From: Actinoplanes palleronii
GTDB lineage: Bacteria; Actinomycetota; Actinomycetes; Mycobacteriales; Micromonosporaceae
DNA length: 53,347 nucleotides
Assembly (NCBI RefSeq): GCF_016862315.1
Contig: NZ_BOMS01000164.1
Location: 1-53,347, forward strand
Direction of reading: 5' to 3'
Shown here: piece after piece, positions 28,631-37,487 of the stretch
Layout of the letters: each line of letters starts with the position of its first letter
Numbering within the stretch: position 1 is the first letter of the stretch
Notes under the pieces: model-generated
The model's database searches: none
Seen by the model: the letters and a program-made list of their open reading frames with translations, nothing else
Told to the model about the DNA's origin: nothing
Program-made: the position numbers and the translations under genes

Positions 28631-30592
28631 TCAAGGGCGCAGGGTGCGGAGGGTGTGGCCGGTGGCCTGTTTGTACAGGTATTCGGCGCGCTCGTAGGAG
28701 AGCCGGCGCCGCCCGGTCTCCGGGCAGAGATCGGCCGGCGCGGGCCGGCGGGCCGGGGCCGGGCGCCGGTCGGAGAGGAACAGCGGCCCTCGGGTGCGCC
28801 CGGCGATCACTTCCGGTAACCGGGCCGCCGTCCGCTCCCCCCAGCTCACCCCCGGCCCCCGGCGCGCCACGAGATCGAGATCCTGGACGTCGAGCGCCAG
28901 CACCGCACCGATCGGCGCCACCGACTCCCGCACCATCAGCCACAGCACCCGCTCCCGCACCGCGACATCCACCCGGTCCCACGGATCGTGCGCGCCGGCC
29001 GAGTCTGCGGGTGATCGGGCGGCACGCTCCACCGGCCGGTTGCGCAGGCCGCTCGCGAGCTGCGGAAATCCGGCCGCCGCGGCGAACGAGCGGAACGCGG
29101 CCAGGTGCCGGTTCCAGCCACGCGGCGCGGCGCCGGGCCAGAGGGTGGCGACGACCGCGGCTACGCCGGCCGGATCGAGGGTGGTCAACGGAGTCCGTTC
29201 GCCCAGGGCCCGGCGCATCCGGAAGAGCGATTTCCGGTACGCCTGAGCGGTCACCGGCCGCAACCCGCCGAGGAAATCGTCCACCGCCGCGCCGAGCAGC
29301 GGCCCCTCCCCGGCGTCCGCACCAGACCGAAACTGGTCAGCAGCCGCGTCAGCAGCGGGCACGTCGGGGCGGAGCCGGCCGGCGGCTGCTTCCGCCCGGG
29401 CTCGGAGGAAGTCACGTTCGGCGGCGTTGCGGGTCAGGGACGCGGCACGTTCCAGCTCCCGGCGCGCCTCGGCCACCCGGCCCACCCGCAGCAGCAGGTC
29501 CCCGCGCACCCCGGGCAGCAGGTGGTAGTCCCGGAGCACCGGGTCGGCCCGCAGCTCGTCGACCAGGGCCAGCCCGGCCTCCGGACCCCGGGCGAACCCC
29601 ACCGCGACCGCCCGGTTCAGTCGCACCACCGGGGTCGGCGACAGTCGCGCCAAAGCGTCGTAGAGGACCGCGATCCGGGCCCAGTCCGTTGCCGCGGCGG
29701 TGCTCGCCTGTGCGTGACAGACCGCGATCGCCGCCTGCAGAACGTAGGGTCCCGGCGCTTTCCCGGCACCCGCCGACCGGGCCCGCAACATGGCCGCGAA
29801 ACCGCGGTTGATCAGCAGGCGGTCCCATTTCCCGCGATTCTGTTCGTGCAGCGGGACCGGCTCGCCGCGGGGCCCGATCCGGGTCGCCGCACGGGACTGC
29901 TGAATCTCCATCAGGGCGGCGAGCCCGTGCACTTCCGGATCGTCCGGCGCCGATGTGGCGAGCAGCCGGCCCAGCCGCAGCGCCTCCAGGCACAGGCCGG
30001 GACGCATCAGGTCGTCGCCGGACGTGGCCGAGTAGCCCTCGTTGAAAATCAGGTACACGACCTCGAGCACCGACGACAACCGGCCGACGAGTTCGGGACC
30101 GTCCGGCAGTCCGTAAGCGACGCCGGAATCGGCCAGGGTGCGTTTGGCCGCGGCGATCCGCTGCGCGATCGCCGATTCGCCGATCAGGAAGGCCCGCGCG
30201 ATTTCGGCCGGGCTGAGGCCGCCGATCACGCGCAGGGTCAATGCCACCCGGGCCGGCTTTTCCAGTACGGGGTGACAGGAGATGAACAGCAGCCGCAGAA
30301 CGTCGTCACCGGACGACGCCGCGGGGCTGTCCGGCGGCTCCATGTCCGTACCGTCGAATCTGCTCGAACGCCGCAGGTGATCGACGGCCTTGCGCCGGGC
30401 GATCGTGGTCAACCAGGCGCCCGGGTTGTCCGGCAGGCCCTGGACCGGCCACTGCTCGATCGCCGCGACCAGCGCGTCCTGCGCGAGCTCCTCGGCCAGG
30501 CCGACGTCGTGGACCATCCGCAGGAGCGCCGCGATGATCCGCGCGGACTCCTGCTTCCAGACGACGCCGACCGTGGCCCGGATGTCGATCAT
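28631..30592 (-). CDS. ECF42-type sigma factor fused to truncated tyrosine-recombinase-like domain
   Basis: A 653-residue fusion in one frame. Residues 1-160 are ECF regions 2 and 4 (MVHDVGLAEELAQDALVAAI; TIARRKAVDHLRR; ISCHPVLEKPARVALTLRV; GLSPAEIARAFLIGESAIAQ). Residues 170-400 are the TPR-like domain typical of ECF42 (YLIFNEGYSATSGDDLMRP; TRNAAERDFL). Residues 430-530 resemble a phage-integrase SAM-like domain (VDDFLGGLRPVTAQAYRKSL; GWNRHLAAFRSF). Residues 540-653 resemble a recombinase core (RGPLFLSDRRPAPARRPAPA; TGRRRLSYERAEYLYKQATG) but stop at HTLRTLRP, before the catalytic tyrosine; the first catalytic Arg is also missing. The ATG at 30592 is 4 nt after the YCII stop; ECF42 genes normally sit with a YCII partner. 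Confidence 0.85.
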   Translation of the reverse strand: MIDIRATVGVVWKQESARIIAALLRMVHDVGLAEELAQDALVAAIEQWPVQGLPDNPGAWLTTIARRKAVDHLRRSSRFDGTDMEPPDSPAASSGDDVLRLLFISCHPVLEKPARVALTLRVIGGLSPAEIARAFLIGESAIAQRIAAAKRTLADSGVAYGLPDGPELVGRLSSVLEVVYLIFNEGYSATSGDDLMRPGLCLEALRLGRLLATSAPDDPEVHGLAALMEIQQSRAATRIGPRGEPVPLHEQNRGKWDRLLINRGFAAMLRARSAGAGKAPGPYVLQAAIAVCHAQASTAAATDWARIAVLYDALARLSPTPVVRLNRAVAVGFARGPEAGLALVDELRADPVLRDYHLLPGVRGDLLLRVGRVAEARRELERAASLTRNAAERDFLRARAEAAAGRLRPDVPAADAAADQFRSGADAGEGPLLGAAVDDFLGGLRPVTAQAYRKSLFRMRRALGERTPLTTLDPAGVAAVVATLWPGAAPRGWNRHLAAFRSFAAAAGFPQLASGLRNRPVERAARSPADSAGAHDPWDRVDVAVRERVLWLMVRESVAPIGAVLALDVQDLDLVARRGPGVSWGERTAARLPEVIAGRTRGPLFLSDRRPAPARRPAPADLCPETGRRRLSYERAEYLYKQATGHTLRTLRP

Positions 30593-30596
30593 CAGA

Positions 30597-30917
30597 TCAG
30601 CTGAAGACCTCGTGGACCAGGCTCTCGCCGTCACCGACGATCGCCAGGAAGCGGCGGCCGATTTCGATCGCCTCTTCCCGGGAGCGCACCTCGACCAGGG
30701 CGAACCCGCCGATCGCCTCCTTGGCCTCGGTGAACGGGCCGTCGGTGACCGTCACCTGGTCACCGGCCGAGGTGAGCTTGAAGCCGGACGCGTCGAGGCC
30801 ACCGGTGGCCAGCAGCACGCCGGACGCCGTCATCTCCTCGATGAACGCGGCCATCTCGGTGAAGAGCTTCTCGTCGGGCTGGTTGTCCTGGGTCTTCGAG
30901 AGCATCAGGTAACGCAT
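30597..30917 (-). CDS. YCII-related (DGPF) domain protein
   Basis: A 106-residue protein with the YCII/DGPF signature: MRYLMLSKTQDNQ at the start, VTVTDGPFTEAKEAIGGFALVEV in the centre. These small proteins are the conserved partners of ECF42 sigma factors; their biochemical role is unsettled. The gene is 4 nt upstream of the sigma fusion gene and surely co-transcribed. It is divergent from a LuxR regulator. I saw no clear ECF42-type promoter ahead of it. Confidence 0.92.
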   Translation of the reverse strand: MRYLMLSKTQDNQPDEKLFTEMAAFIEEMTASGVLLATGGLDASGFKLTSAGDQVTVTDGPFTEAKEAIGGFALVEVRSREEAIEIGRRFLAIVGDGESLVHEVFS

Positions 30918-31090
30918 CGGTTTCTCCGTTCTCCGGGTTCCTGGTGAACCGTCACCCCCACGTCGAACCGGCTCATATGACAGGTAATCACAGATCGCGG
31001 GCCTGGTGGGACGGGTCACTGCGGCTTGGGACGCACCGCGGGCGCGGGCAGACTGGGCGGGCCATCGTCGGCAGGCCGGGAGGACGCGGG

Positions 31091-33802
31091 ATGGATCTCG
31101 ACCGGGACGCACCGGGCCTGATCGGCCGGGCCGGGGTGTGGGCCGAGTTGCTCACGCTGCTGGACCGGGACCGGCCGGAGAGCACCGGGGCGCTGCTCGT
31201 GGGCGCCGCCGGGATCGGCAAGACCACGCTGGTGGAGCGTTTCGTCTCGTACGCCGGGGACCGGGGTTTCCCGGTGATCCGGGCGACCGGCGAGGCGGGC
31301 GCGGAACCGTACGCCGTGCTCCGCGCGCTGTTCGGCGGTGCCGATCTCGACGAGTTGCCGGGCGGGCAGCGCCGGGCCCTGCGCGCCGCCCTCACCCCGC
31401 GGACCCCGGCCGCACCGGTGGATCTGCTGGCGTTGCGCTCCGCGGTCTGTGCCGCCTGCTCGCTGCTGGCCGGCGACGGACCGCTGGTGCTGGTGGTCGA
31501 CGACGTGGACCGGTCCGACCCGCAGACCCTCGACGTGCTGCTCACCCTGGCCTCGGTGCTGACCTGGCGGCAGTTGCCGGTGGTGGCGCTGTTCGCGAGC
31601 CGCACCGAACACCTCCCGGTCGAACTCGCCGAACTCCTGCGCCAGATCCCGGTGCCCCCACTGGCCGACCGGGAGGCGGACCACCTGCTGGACCGCCTGG
31701 GCGCGCCCACCGGCTCGGCCCGCGGGGAGATCCTGCGTCGGGCGGCCGGCAATCCGCTGGCGCTGCGGGAGTACGGCGCCCTGTCCGACCCCACCCCGGT
31801 GGCGGCGACCGTGGCCGGCAGCCGCGGGATCCTCCCGGAGGACCGAGCAGGTGGAGAGGGCGGCGTCGCGCAGGTCTTCGCTCGTCGCGTACGAGAATTG
31901 CCGGAAACCGTGCGGCGGGCCCTGACCCTGGTGGCGGCCGGCGAGCGCAGCGTCGCCGTGCTGACCCGGGCCGAGCCTTCGCTGACCCCCGCGGACTGGC
32001 AGCCCGCCGAGGCGGCCGGGCTGATCACGGTGACCGACGCGGTGGTCCGGTTCCGGCATCCGCTCGTCGAGTTCGCGGTGCTGGACGCGGCCGGTGCGGG
32101 CGCACGCCGCCGGGCTCACCGGATGCTGGCCGAGGTCACCGCCGATCCGCGCCGCGCCCTGTGGCACCGGGCCGAGGCTGCCGACGGCACCGACCCGGGC
32201 CTCGCCGCCGAGCTGATCGCCGCCGCCCGCCCGTTGAACGGCGCGGCCGCGGTGACCGCCATCGGCCTGCTCGAACGCGCCGCCGACCTGCTCCCACCCG
32301 CCGACCGGGCCCCGGTCCTGCTCGAGGCGGCCGGCCGCGCGGCGGCGGTCGGCCGGATCCGCTGGGCCACCGGTGTCCTGGCCCGCGCCCGCGCGACACC
32401 CCACCCGGACCCGGAGCTGCGGGCCGCGCTGACCTCCCTCACCTCCTGGGTCCTGACCATGCACGGCCGGGTACCCGACGCCGCGGCCCTGCTCACCGAA
32501 GCTCTCACCGGCTACGCCACCCCGCCGGCCGGTGCGGTGCCGGGCGGGCTGGTCGAGACGAGCGCTTTTCCGGCGTTTCTGCTCGGGCACGGGCCGCTGT
32601 TCGCCGCGCTGCGGGCCGCGCTGCCCACCGCTTCCGGGGACGGGTTCCTGGCGCGGGCGCTGACCCGGCCGGGCGAGGACGTCCGGGCGGCGATCCTGGC
32701 GGTGCCCGAACCTGTCGCGCCCGCGGAGATCGGCCGGGCCGCGTCGGCCGGCGCCGGAGCTCTGCTGTGCGACGAGCCGGAACACGCCCTGCGGCTGCTC
32801 GGGCCCGCGGTGCAGGCCGCGATCGACGGCACCGCGGCCAGCGCATTCCTCGCCGCGCCCGGCGCCGCCTGCTGGGCACTGATCGACACCGGCCGCTGGG
32901 TCGAGGCGGAGCAGTGGCTGGTGCCGCTGCTCGCCTCCCCGGTGATGGCCGAGGCCCCGGTGCTCCGGACCGGCGCCCAGGTCCAGCTCGCGGTGATCGG
33001 CCTCGGCCGAGCTCGCAGCACCCCCGAGACAACGACGATCGCTCTCGGTCAGGCTGGTGGGGATGCGGAGCCCCGCGAACCGGTCTTCGCGCTGCGCCTG
33101 CACTGGGCCCGCGGTGTCGCCGCGGCAGCCGCCGGGAACCACCGTGAGGCCTACCTGTCGCTCCGCGCCGCTGCGGAGATTCCGCACCCGTGGCAGATGC
33201 TGGTACTACCGGATCTGATCACCGCGGCCCGGCACGCCGGCCACCCGGCGGAGGCCCGGGCGATCCACCAGCGGGTGCTCCTGGCGTCCGGCGATTCCTG
33301 GCTGACCAGTCGCAGACGGGCCCGCCTCGCCGCGGCCGCCGCGCTCCTGATCCCGGATCCGGCCGCCTCCGCCGAGCGGCTCGCCGCGGTGCTCGACGAC
33401 CCCGGCACGCATCGATGGCCGTTCGAGCGGGCCGTGCTCGCGGTCGAGTTCGCCGACCGCCTGCGCCGCGCCCAGCAACCGGCCCGGGCCCGTGACGTGC
33501 TGGTCGGCGCGCTGGACACGTTCGAACGGCTGCGCGCCGCGGCCTGGACCAGCCGGGTGCACGCCGACCTGCGGATCGCCGCGCCGCCGGCCGAGGGCGA
33601 CGGGTTCGCCGCGCTGACCGCCCAGCAGGAGCAGATCGTCCGGCTGGCCGCGCACGGGCTGACCAACCGCGAGATCGGCGAACGCCTGTTCCTGTCCCCG
33701 CGCACCATCGGCTCCCACCTGTACCGGCTCTTCCCCCAGCTCGGCGTCACCAACCGCACCCAGCTCGGCGACCTGGTCACCGCCCTGGACCGCCAGCAAT
33801 GA
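31091..33802 (+). CDS. LAL-type LuxR regulator with AAA ATPase domain
   Basis: A 903-residue large ATP-binding LuxR (LAL) regulator. Walker A is GAAGIGKTT (near residue 39) and Walker B is LVLVVDDVDRSD (near 137). A long helical, probably TPR-like middle follows, and a C-terminal LuxR helix-turn-helix (LTAQQEQIVRLAAHGLTNREIGERL). The ATG at 31091 has GGGAGGA about 6 nt upstream and begins the conserved domain; the open frame reaches further upstream without family character. The stop overlaps the next gene as ATGA. It is the first of two regulator-hydrolase pairs. Confidence 0.92.
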   Translation: MDLDRDAPGLIGRAGVWAELLTLLDRDRPESTGALLVGAAGIGKTTLVERFVSYAGDRGFPVIRATGEAGAEPYAVLRALFGGADLDELPGGQRRALRAALTPRTPAAPVDLLALRSAVCAACSLLAGDGPLVLVVDDVDRSDPQTLDVLLTLASVLTWRQLPVVALFASRTEHLPVELAELLRQIPVPPLADREADHLLDRLGAPTGSARGEILRRAAGNPLALREYGALSDPTPVAATVAGSRGILPEDRAGGEGGVAQVFARRVRELPETVRRALTLVAAGERSVAVLTRAEPSLTPADWQPAEAAGLITVTDAVVRFRHPLVEFAVLDAAGAGARRRAHRMLAEVTADPRRALWHRAEAADGTDPGLAAELIAAARPLNGAAAVTAIGLLERAADLLPPADRAPVLLEAAGRAAAVGRIRWATGVLARARATPHPDPELRAALTSLTSWVLTMHGRVPDAAALLTEALTGYATPPAGAVPGGLVETSAFPAFLLGHGPLFAALRAALPTASGDGFLARALTRPGEDVRAAILAVPEPVAPAEIGRAASAGAGALLCDEPEHALRLLGPAVQAAIDGTAASAFLAAPGAACWALIDTGRWVEAEQWLVPLLASPVMAEAPVLRTGAQVQLAVIGLGRARSTPETTTIALGQAGGDAEPREPVFALRLHWARGVAAAAAGNHREAYLSLRAAAEIPHPWQMLVLPDLITAARHAGHPAEARAIHQRVLLASGDSWLTSRRRARLAAAAALLIPDPAASAERLAAVLDDPGTHRWPFERAVLAVEFADRLRRAQQPARARDVLVGALDTFERLRAAAWTSRVHADLRIAAPPAEGDGFAALTAQQEQIVRLAAHGLTNREIGERLFLSPRTIGSHLYRLFPQLGVTNRTQLGDLVTALDRQQ

Positions 33803-34869
33803 TCCACAACCGCGATGAGGTGCCCGTGACCGCAATGGACGATGCCACTCGCCGGCTGGCGGACGGTGCCCTGCACCCGCCGTTCCTCTATGCGATGGGC
33901 CCGGACGACGCGCGCCTCGCGCTGGACCTGATGCAGGCCCCGCCGGAGGTCCCGGCCGACCTCGAGCACCGGGTCATCGAGATCACCACCGGACGCGAGG
34001 CCATGCCGGTCCATCTGGTGATCCCGCGCGGCGCGGTCTCCGCGCCGATCATTTTGTACGCCCACGGCGGCGGCTGGGTCCTCGGCGGCTGGTCCAGTCA
34101 CCACCGCCTGGCCACCACGCTGTCCCGGGAGACCGGCGCCATCGTGGTGATGCCGGAGTACGACCGGGTCCCCGAGGCCCGCTACCCCGTCGCGATCACC
34201 CAACTGGCCACCACCCTGGCCGCGATCCGCTCCGGCACTCTCCCGATCCCCGGTGACCCGCACCGGATCGCCCTGCTCGGCGACTGCGCCGGCGCCACCC
34301 TGGCCCTCTCCCTGGCCCTGCTCGACCGCCCCACCCCGCTCGTGGCCCAAGTGCTGCTCTACCCCATCGCCCGTCCCGCACCGGGCGACCGTTCCGCATC
34401 CGACTTCGCCACCGGCGCCGCCCTCCGCCTGGCCGACGTCCGGCGGCTCTGCCACGAATACGCCCCCCGCGGTGAAGCCCTCGCCGACCCGATCGGCACC
34501 CCGGACCCCACCGGCCTCCCGCCGACCCTGCTGATCACCGCCGAGGCCGACGTGACCCGGGACCGTTCCGAGGACTTCGGCAACCGCCTGCGGACCGCCG
34601 GCGTCCCGGTCACGGTCACCCGCTACCTCGGCGCGGTCCACGACTTCGCGGTGCTCGACGCCCTGCGCTGGACCTCACCGGCCCGGACCGCGATCACCCA
34701 GATCACCGACTACCTCCGCACCGCCTTCACCACCCCGCCCGAAGAGACCGCCTTCACCACGCTGCCGGAAAAGACCGCCTTCACCACGCTGCCGGAAGTG
34801 ACCGCCTTCATCTCACGGCCGGAAATGACCGAAGCCGAGGAGACCGGCCGCATCGCCGGGCAGGCATGA
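33799..34869 (+). CDS. HSL-family alpha/beta hydrolase with Cys in place of Ser nucleophile
   Basis: A 356-residue protein of the hormone-sensitive-lipase esterase family. The oxyanion motif is intact (YAHGGGWVLGG). The nucleophile elbow, normally GDSAG, reads GDCAG with Cys163. The Asp and His of the triad seem present (ITAEADVTRDRSEDF; GAVHDFAVLDALRW). The C-terminus adds four 9-residue TAFTTLPEK-type repeats (about 308-343). A cysteine nucleophile could alter activity (dienelactone-hydrolase-like) or mark a pseudoenzyme. Four-nt overlaps on both sides couple it to the flanking LuxR genes, so it may generate, modify or sense their ligand; that is inference. Confidence 0.85.
   Translation: MIHNRDEVPVTAMDDATRRLADGALHPPFLYAMGPDDARLALDLMQAPPEVPADLEHRVIEITTGREAMPVHLVIPRGAVSAPIILYAHGGGWVLGGWSSHHRLATTLSRETGAIVVMPEYDRVPEARYPVAITQLATTLAAIRSGTLPIPGDPHRIALLGDCAGATLALSLALLDRPTPLVAQVLLYPIARPAPGDRSASDFATGAALRLADVRRLCHEYAPRGEALADPIGTPDPTGLPPTLLITAEADVTRDRSEDFGNRLRTAGVPVTVTRYLGAVHDFAVLDALRWTSPARTAITQITDYLRTAFTTPPEETAFTTLPEKTAFTTLPEVTAFISRPEMTEAEETGRIAGQA
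34720..34827 (+). repeat. 27-bp in-frame tandem repeat at the hydrolase C-terminus
   Basis: Four 27-bp units begin at 34720, 34747, 34774 and 34801 (ACCGCCTTCACCACGCTGCC core), encoding TAFTTPPEE, TAFTTLPEK, TAFTTLPEV and TAFISRPEM. The fold should end before this tail. Confidence 0.92.
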
Positions 34870-37487
34870 CCGTGCCCCTCATCGGGCGTTCCGCACAGCT
34901 GGCCGCGATCACCGCCGCCCTGTGCGACGGCCGCTCGGTCCTGGTCCTCGGCGAACGGGGCACCGGCCGCTCCGCGCTCCTCGCCGAGGCCGTCCGCCGG
35001 CACGCGCCGACCGGAATGTCCGTGCTCGCAGTCCGCGCACTGCCCGGCGACGAGTCCCTGCCCGGCGCCGGCCTGCAACGCCTGCTCAACCCGGTACAGC
35101 AGGAGACCGTCGCCCTCCCCCCGCCCGCCGCGGCCGCGTTCGCCCGGCTGTTCGGCGCGGACGCCCCCGACGTGACCCCGGCCCCGCTGCCCGAGGCGGT
35201 CGCCCTGCTCGCCGAGCACCTGGCCACCCGGGGCCGACAGCTCTGGTGCGTCGACGACCTGGACCGCCTGGACGCGCTCTCCCGTACCGTGATCGCCGCA
35301 CAGACCCACATCCCCCTCCTGGCCGCGGCACTCCCGCAACCCACCACCGACCCCGCGCCGGACCGCAACGCCGCGGCACCACCGCAACCCACCGCCGACG
35401 CCGCGCCGGACCGCAGCGCGATCACGATCCGAATCGGACGGTTGACCCGCCTCGAGGCCGAGCGCCTCCTCGCCGGCATCCCCGGTGCTCGCGCCCACCC
35501 CGCCGCCCGCCTGCTGCTCGCCCAGGCCGCCGGCAACCCCCTCGCCCTCACCGAACTCGCCCGCCATCTCCCCCCGCCGGCCGAGCTCCCGCCGACCGCC
35601 ACCGAGCTCCCGGTCCCGCCCCGCCTGCGCCGCGCCCTCGCGCCGGCCGTCGACACCCTCGACGAGCACCACTTCCGGGCCGCGCTGCTGGTCGCCGCCG
35701 CCGCCGAGACCCCCGGCCCGCACACCACCGCCGCGCTGACCACCGCGATCAGCCCGGCGATCTGGACCGGGCTGATCGACAGCGGCGTGCTGCGCCCCGG
35801 GCGACATTTCCGGCATCCGGTGGTCCGGGCCGCCGTGCTCGACCGGGCAGATTCGGTCAGCCGGCGGGCCGCGCGGCGCGAGATCGCCGACCTTCTCCGG
35901 TACGACGATCCGGCCCGCGCCTGGCACCTGGCCCGCGCCGAGCCCACCCCCGACGAGTCCGTCGCCGCGCACCTGGAACGCACCGGCGCCGACCTGACCA
36001 GGTCCGGCCGGGTGCGGGCCGCCGCATACGCGCTCGGGCTGGCCGCCGCCCGCAGCCCGGAGCCGGGGCTCGCCGACGCCCGGCACCGGCTCGCCGCCCA
36101 CCAGGCCCGGATGGCGGGCGAACCGGCCTGGGAACGGCAGCTGACCCCGGCGCGTTCGCTGGCCGCCACCGGGCTCGGCCAGCTGCTCCGGGTCGCCTGG
36201 CTGCGGGGCGACGACCAGATCCGGGACGAGGTACGCGCCCTGATCCCGGGCGCACCCGGCCCGCTCGCCGTGTGGGCGCGCGCGGTGGTCGACGACGCCG
36301 ACCCGGGCGGTGACGCACAGCGGCTGATCAACGCGTACCACCGGCCGCAGCAGCCGGACCACCTGGCGCCCGACGAGCGCGCCGTCCTGCTCGGCACGAT
36401 CGCGATGGCCCGGCACGAGACCGCCCTGGCCGTCGGTCACCTCTCCCGGGCCGGTGCGCTCGCCCCGCCCGGTGGCCTGATCCGCCCGATCGCGCTGGGC
36501 GCCCTCGCCTGGGCGCACTTCGACGCCGGAGACCTGGACGCGGCACGGACCGAAGCGCTGCGCACCCTGGAGTTCGGCGACACCGCCCGGCACGGCACGA
36601 CCACGTCGGACACCGCGGCCGGCGCGCTCGCCACCCTGGCCGCGGTGGCCCTGCTCCGGGAGGATCCGGACGCCGCCGACCGTCTCGGCGACGCCCGGGA
36701 CGCCCTGCAGCCGGGACGGCACGCGCTGCACGACCTGCGGCTGGACCGCGCGCAGGGCCTGATCGCTGGGATCCGTGGCCAGCACGCCCTGGCCCGGCAC
36801 CGGCTGCGGCGGCACTTCGACCGGGACGGCCGGCCCGCGCACCACCGGGTCGCCGATCTGGCGCTCGCCGATCTGGCGCTCGTCGCGGCGGGGCTCGATC
36901 GTACGGAAGAAATCGCCGTGCTCGTCGCGGCGGCCGAGCCGAGGGTGCGGGCCTTGCGCTCGGCGCGCCTGACCGCGGTCTGGCACCGGGCGCGGGCGCT
37001 GCTGGCCGGCCCGGACCCGGCGGCCGAGACGTTCTTCCGGCTGGCGCTGGCCGACCCGGGCACCGACCAGTGGGCGTTCGAGCGGGCGCTGACCCGGATG
37101 GACTACGCACAGTGGCTGCGCCGGCGGCAGCGGCCCGCCGAGTCCCGTCCGCTGCTGCGCGCGGCCCGGGACGTGTTCGCGGCGGCCGGGCTGGCCGCCT
37201 GGCGGGACCGCGCCGAGGCGGAACTGGCCGCGGCCGCCGCACCGCCCCGGCCCGGTGTTCCGGCGGCCGGGCTCACCCCGCAGCAGCGTCAGGTGGTCGG
37301 GCTGGCCGCGCAGGGGCTGACCAACCCGCAGATCGCGGCCCGGCTCGGGCTCTCGGCGCGCACCGTCGGAACCCACCTGAGCAGGGCATATCCGATCCTC
37401 GGAGTGACCCGCCGGACGCAGCTGCCGGCGATGCAGTCATTCGACGGACGACGCGCGGGGGACGCTGACGGAAGTCTGATGTCATGA
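34866..37487 (+). CDS. LAL-type LuxR regulator with degenerate P-loop
   Basis: An 873-residue LAL regulator. The Walker A position reads GERGTGRSALL, with Arg35 where the catalytic Lys is expected; Walker B is LWCVDDLDRLDA. The C-terminal LuxR helix-turn-helix is LTPQQRQVVGLAAQGLTNPQIAARL. The middle is Arg/Ala-rich and helical. It overlaps both flanking hydrolase genes by 4 nt. Compared with the first LAL protein, the ATP site may be weak, suggesting a divided role or a non-hydrolysing switch. The second copy's regulon is unknown. Confidence 0.9.
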   Translation: MTVPLIGRSAQLAAITAALCDGRSVLVLGERGTGRSALLAEAVRRHAPTGMSVLAVRALPGDESLPGAGLQRLLNPVQQETVALPPPAAAAFARLFGADAPDVTPAPLPEAVALLAEHLATRGRQLWCVDDLDRLDALSRTVIAAQTHIPLLAAALPQPTTDPAPDRNAAAPPQPTADAAPDRSAITIRIGRLTRLEAERLLAGIPGARAHPAARLLLAQAAGNPLALTELARHLPPPAELPPTATELPVPPRLRRALAPAVDTLDEHHFRAALLVAAAAETPGPHTTAALTTAISPAIWTGLIDSGVLRPGRHFRHPVVRAAVLDRADSVSRRAARREIADLLRYDDPARAWHLARAEPTPDESVAAHLERTGADLTRSGRVRAAAYALGLAAARSPEPGLADARHRLAAHQARMAGEPAWERQLTPARSLAATGLGQLLRVAWLRGDDQIRDEVRALIPGAPGPLAVWARAVVDDADPGGDAQRLINAYHRPQQPDHLAPDERAVLLGTIAMARHETALAVGHLSRAGALAPPGGLIRPIALGALAWAHFDAGDLDAARTEALRTLEFGDTARHGTTTSDTAAGALATLAAVALLREDPDAADRLGDARDALQPGRHALHDLRLDRAQGLIAGIRGQHALARHRLRRHFDRDGRPAHHRVADLALADLALVAAGLDRTEEIAVLVAAAEPRVRALRSARLTAVWHRARALLAGPDPAAETFFRLALADPGTDQWAFERALTRMDYAQWLRRRQRPAESRPLLRAARDVFAAAGLAAWRDRAEAELAAAAAPPRPGVPAAGLTPQQRQVVGLAAQGLTNPQIAARLGLSARTVGTHLSRAYPILGVTRRTQLPAMQSFDGRRAGDADGSLMS

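Noticed and set aside
28631..30592. Intact integrase or mobile element
   Set aside because: The recombinase-like part lacks the first catalytic Arg, the His motif and the Tyr, and there are no attachment sites, terminal repeats or other element genes around.
30918..31090. ECF42-type promoter before the YCII gene
   Set aside because: I looked for a TGTCGA-like -35 with suitable spacing; only a TGTCAT with too short a gap to CGAC is present, so the call is not supported.
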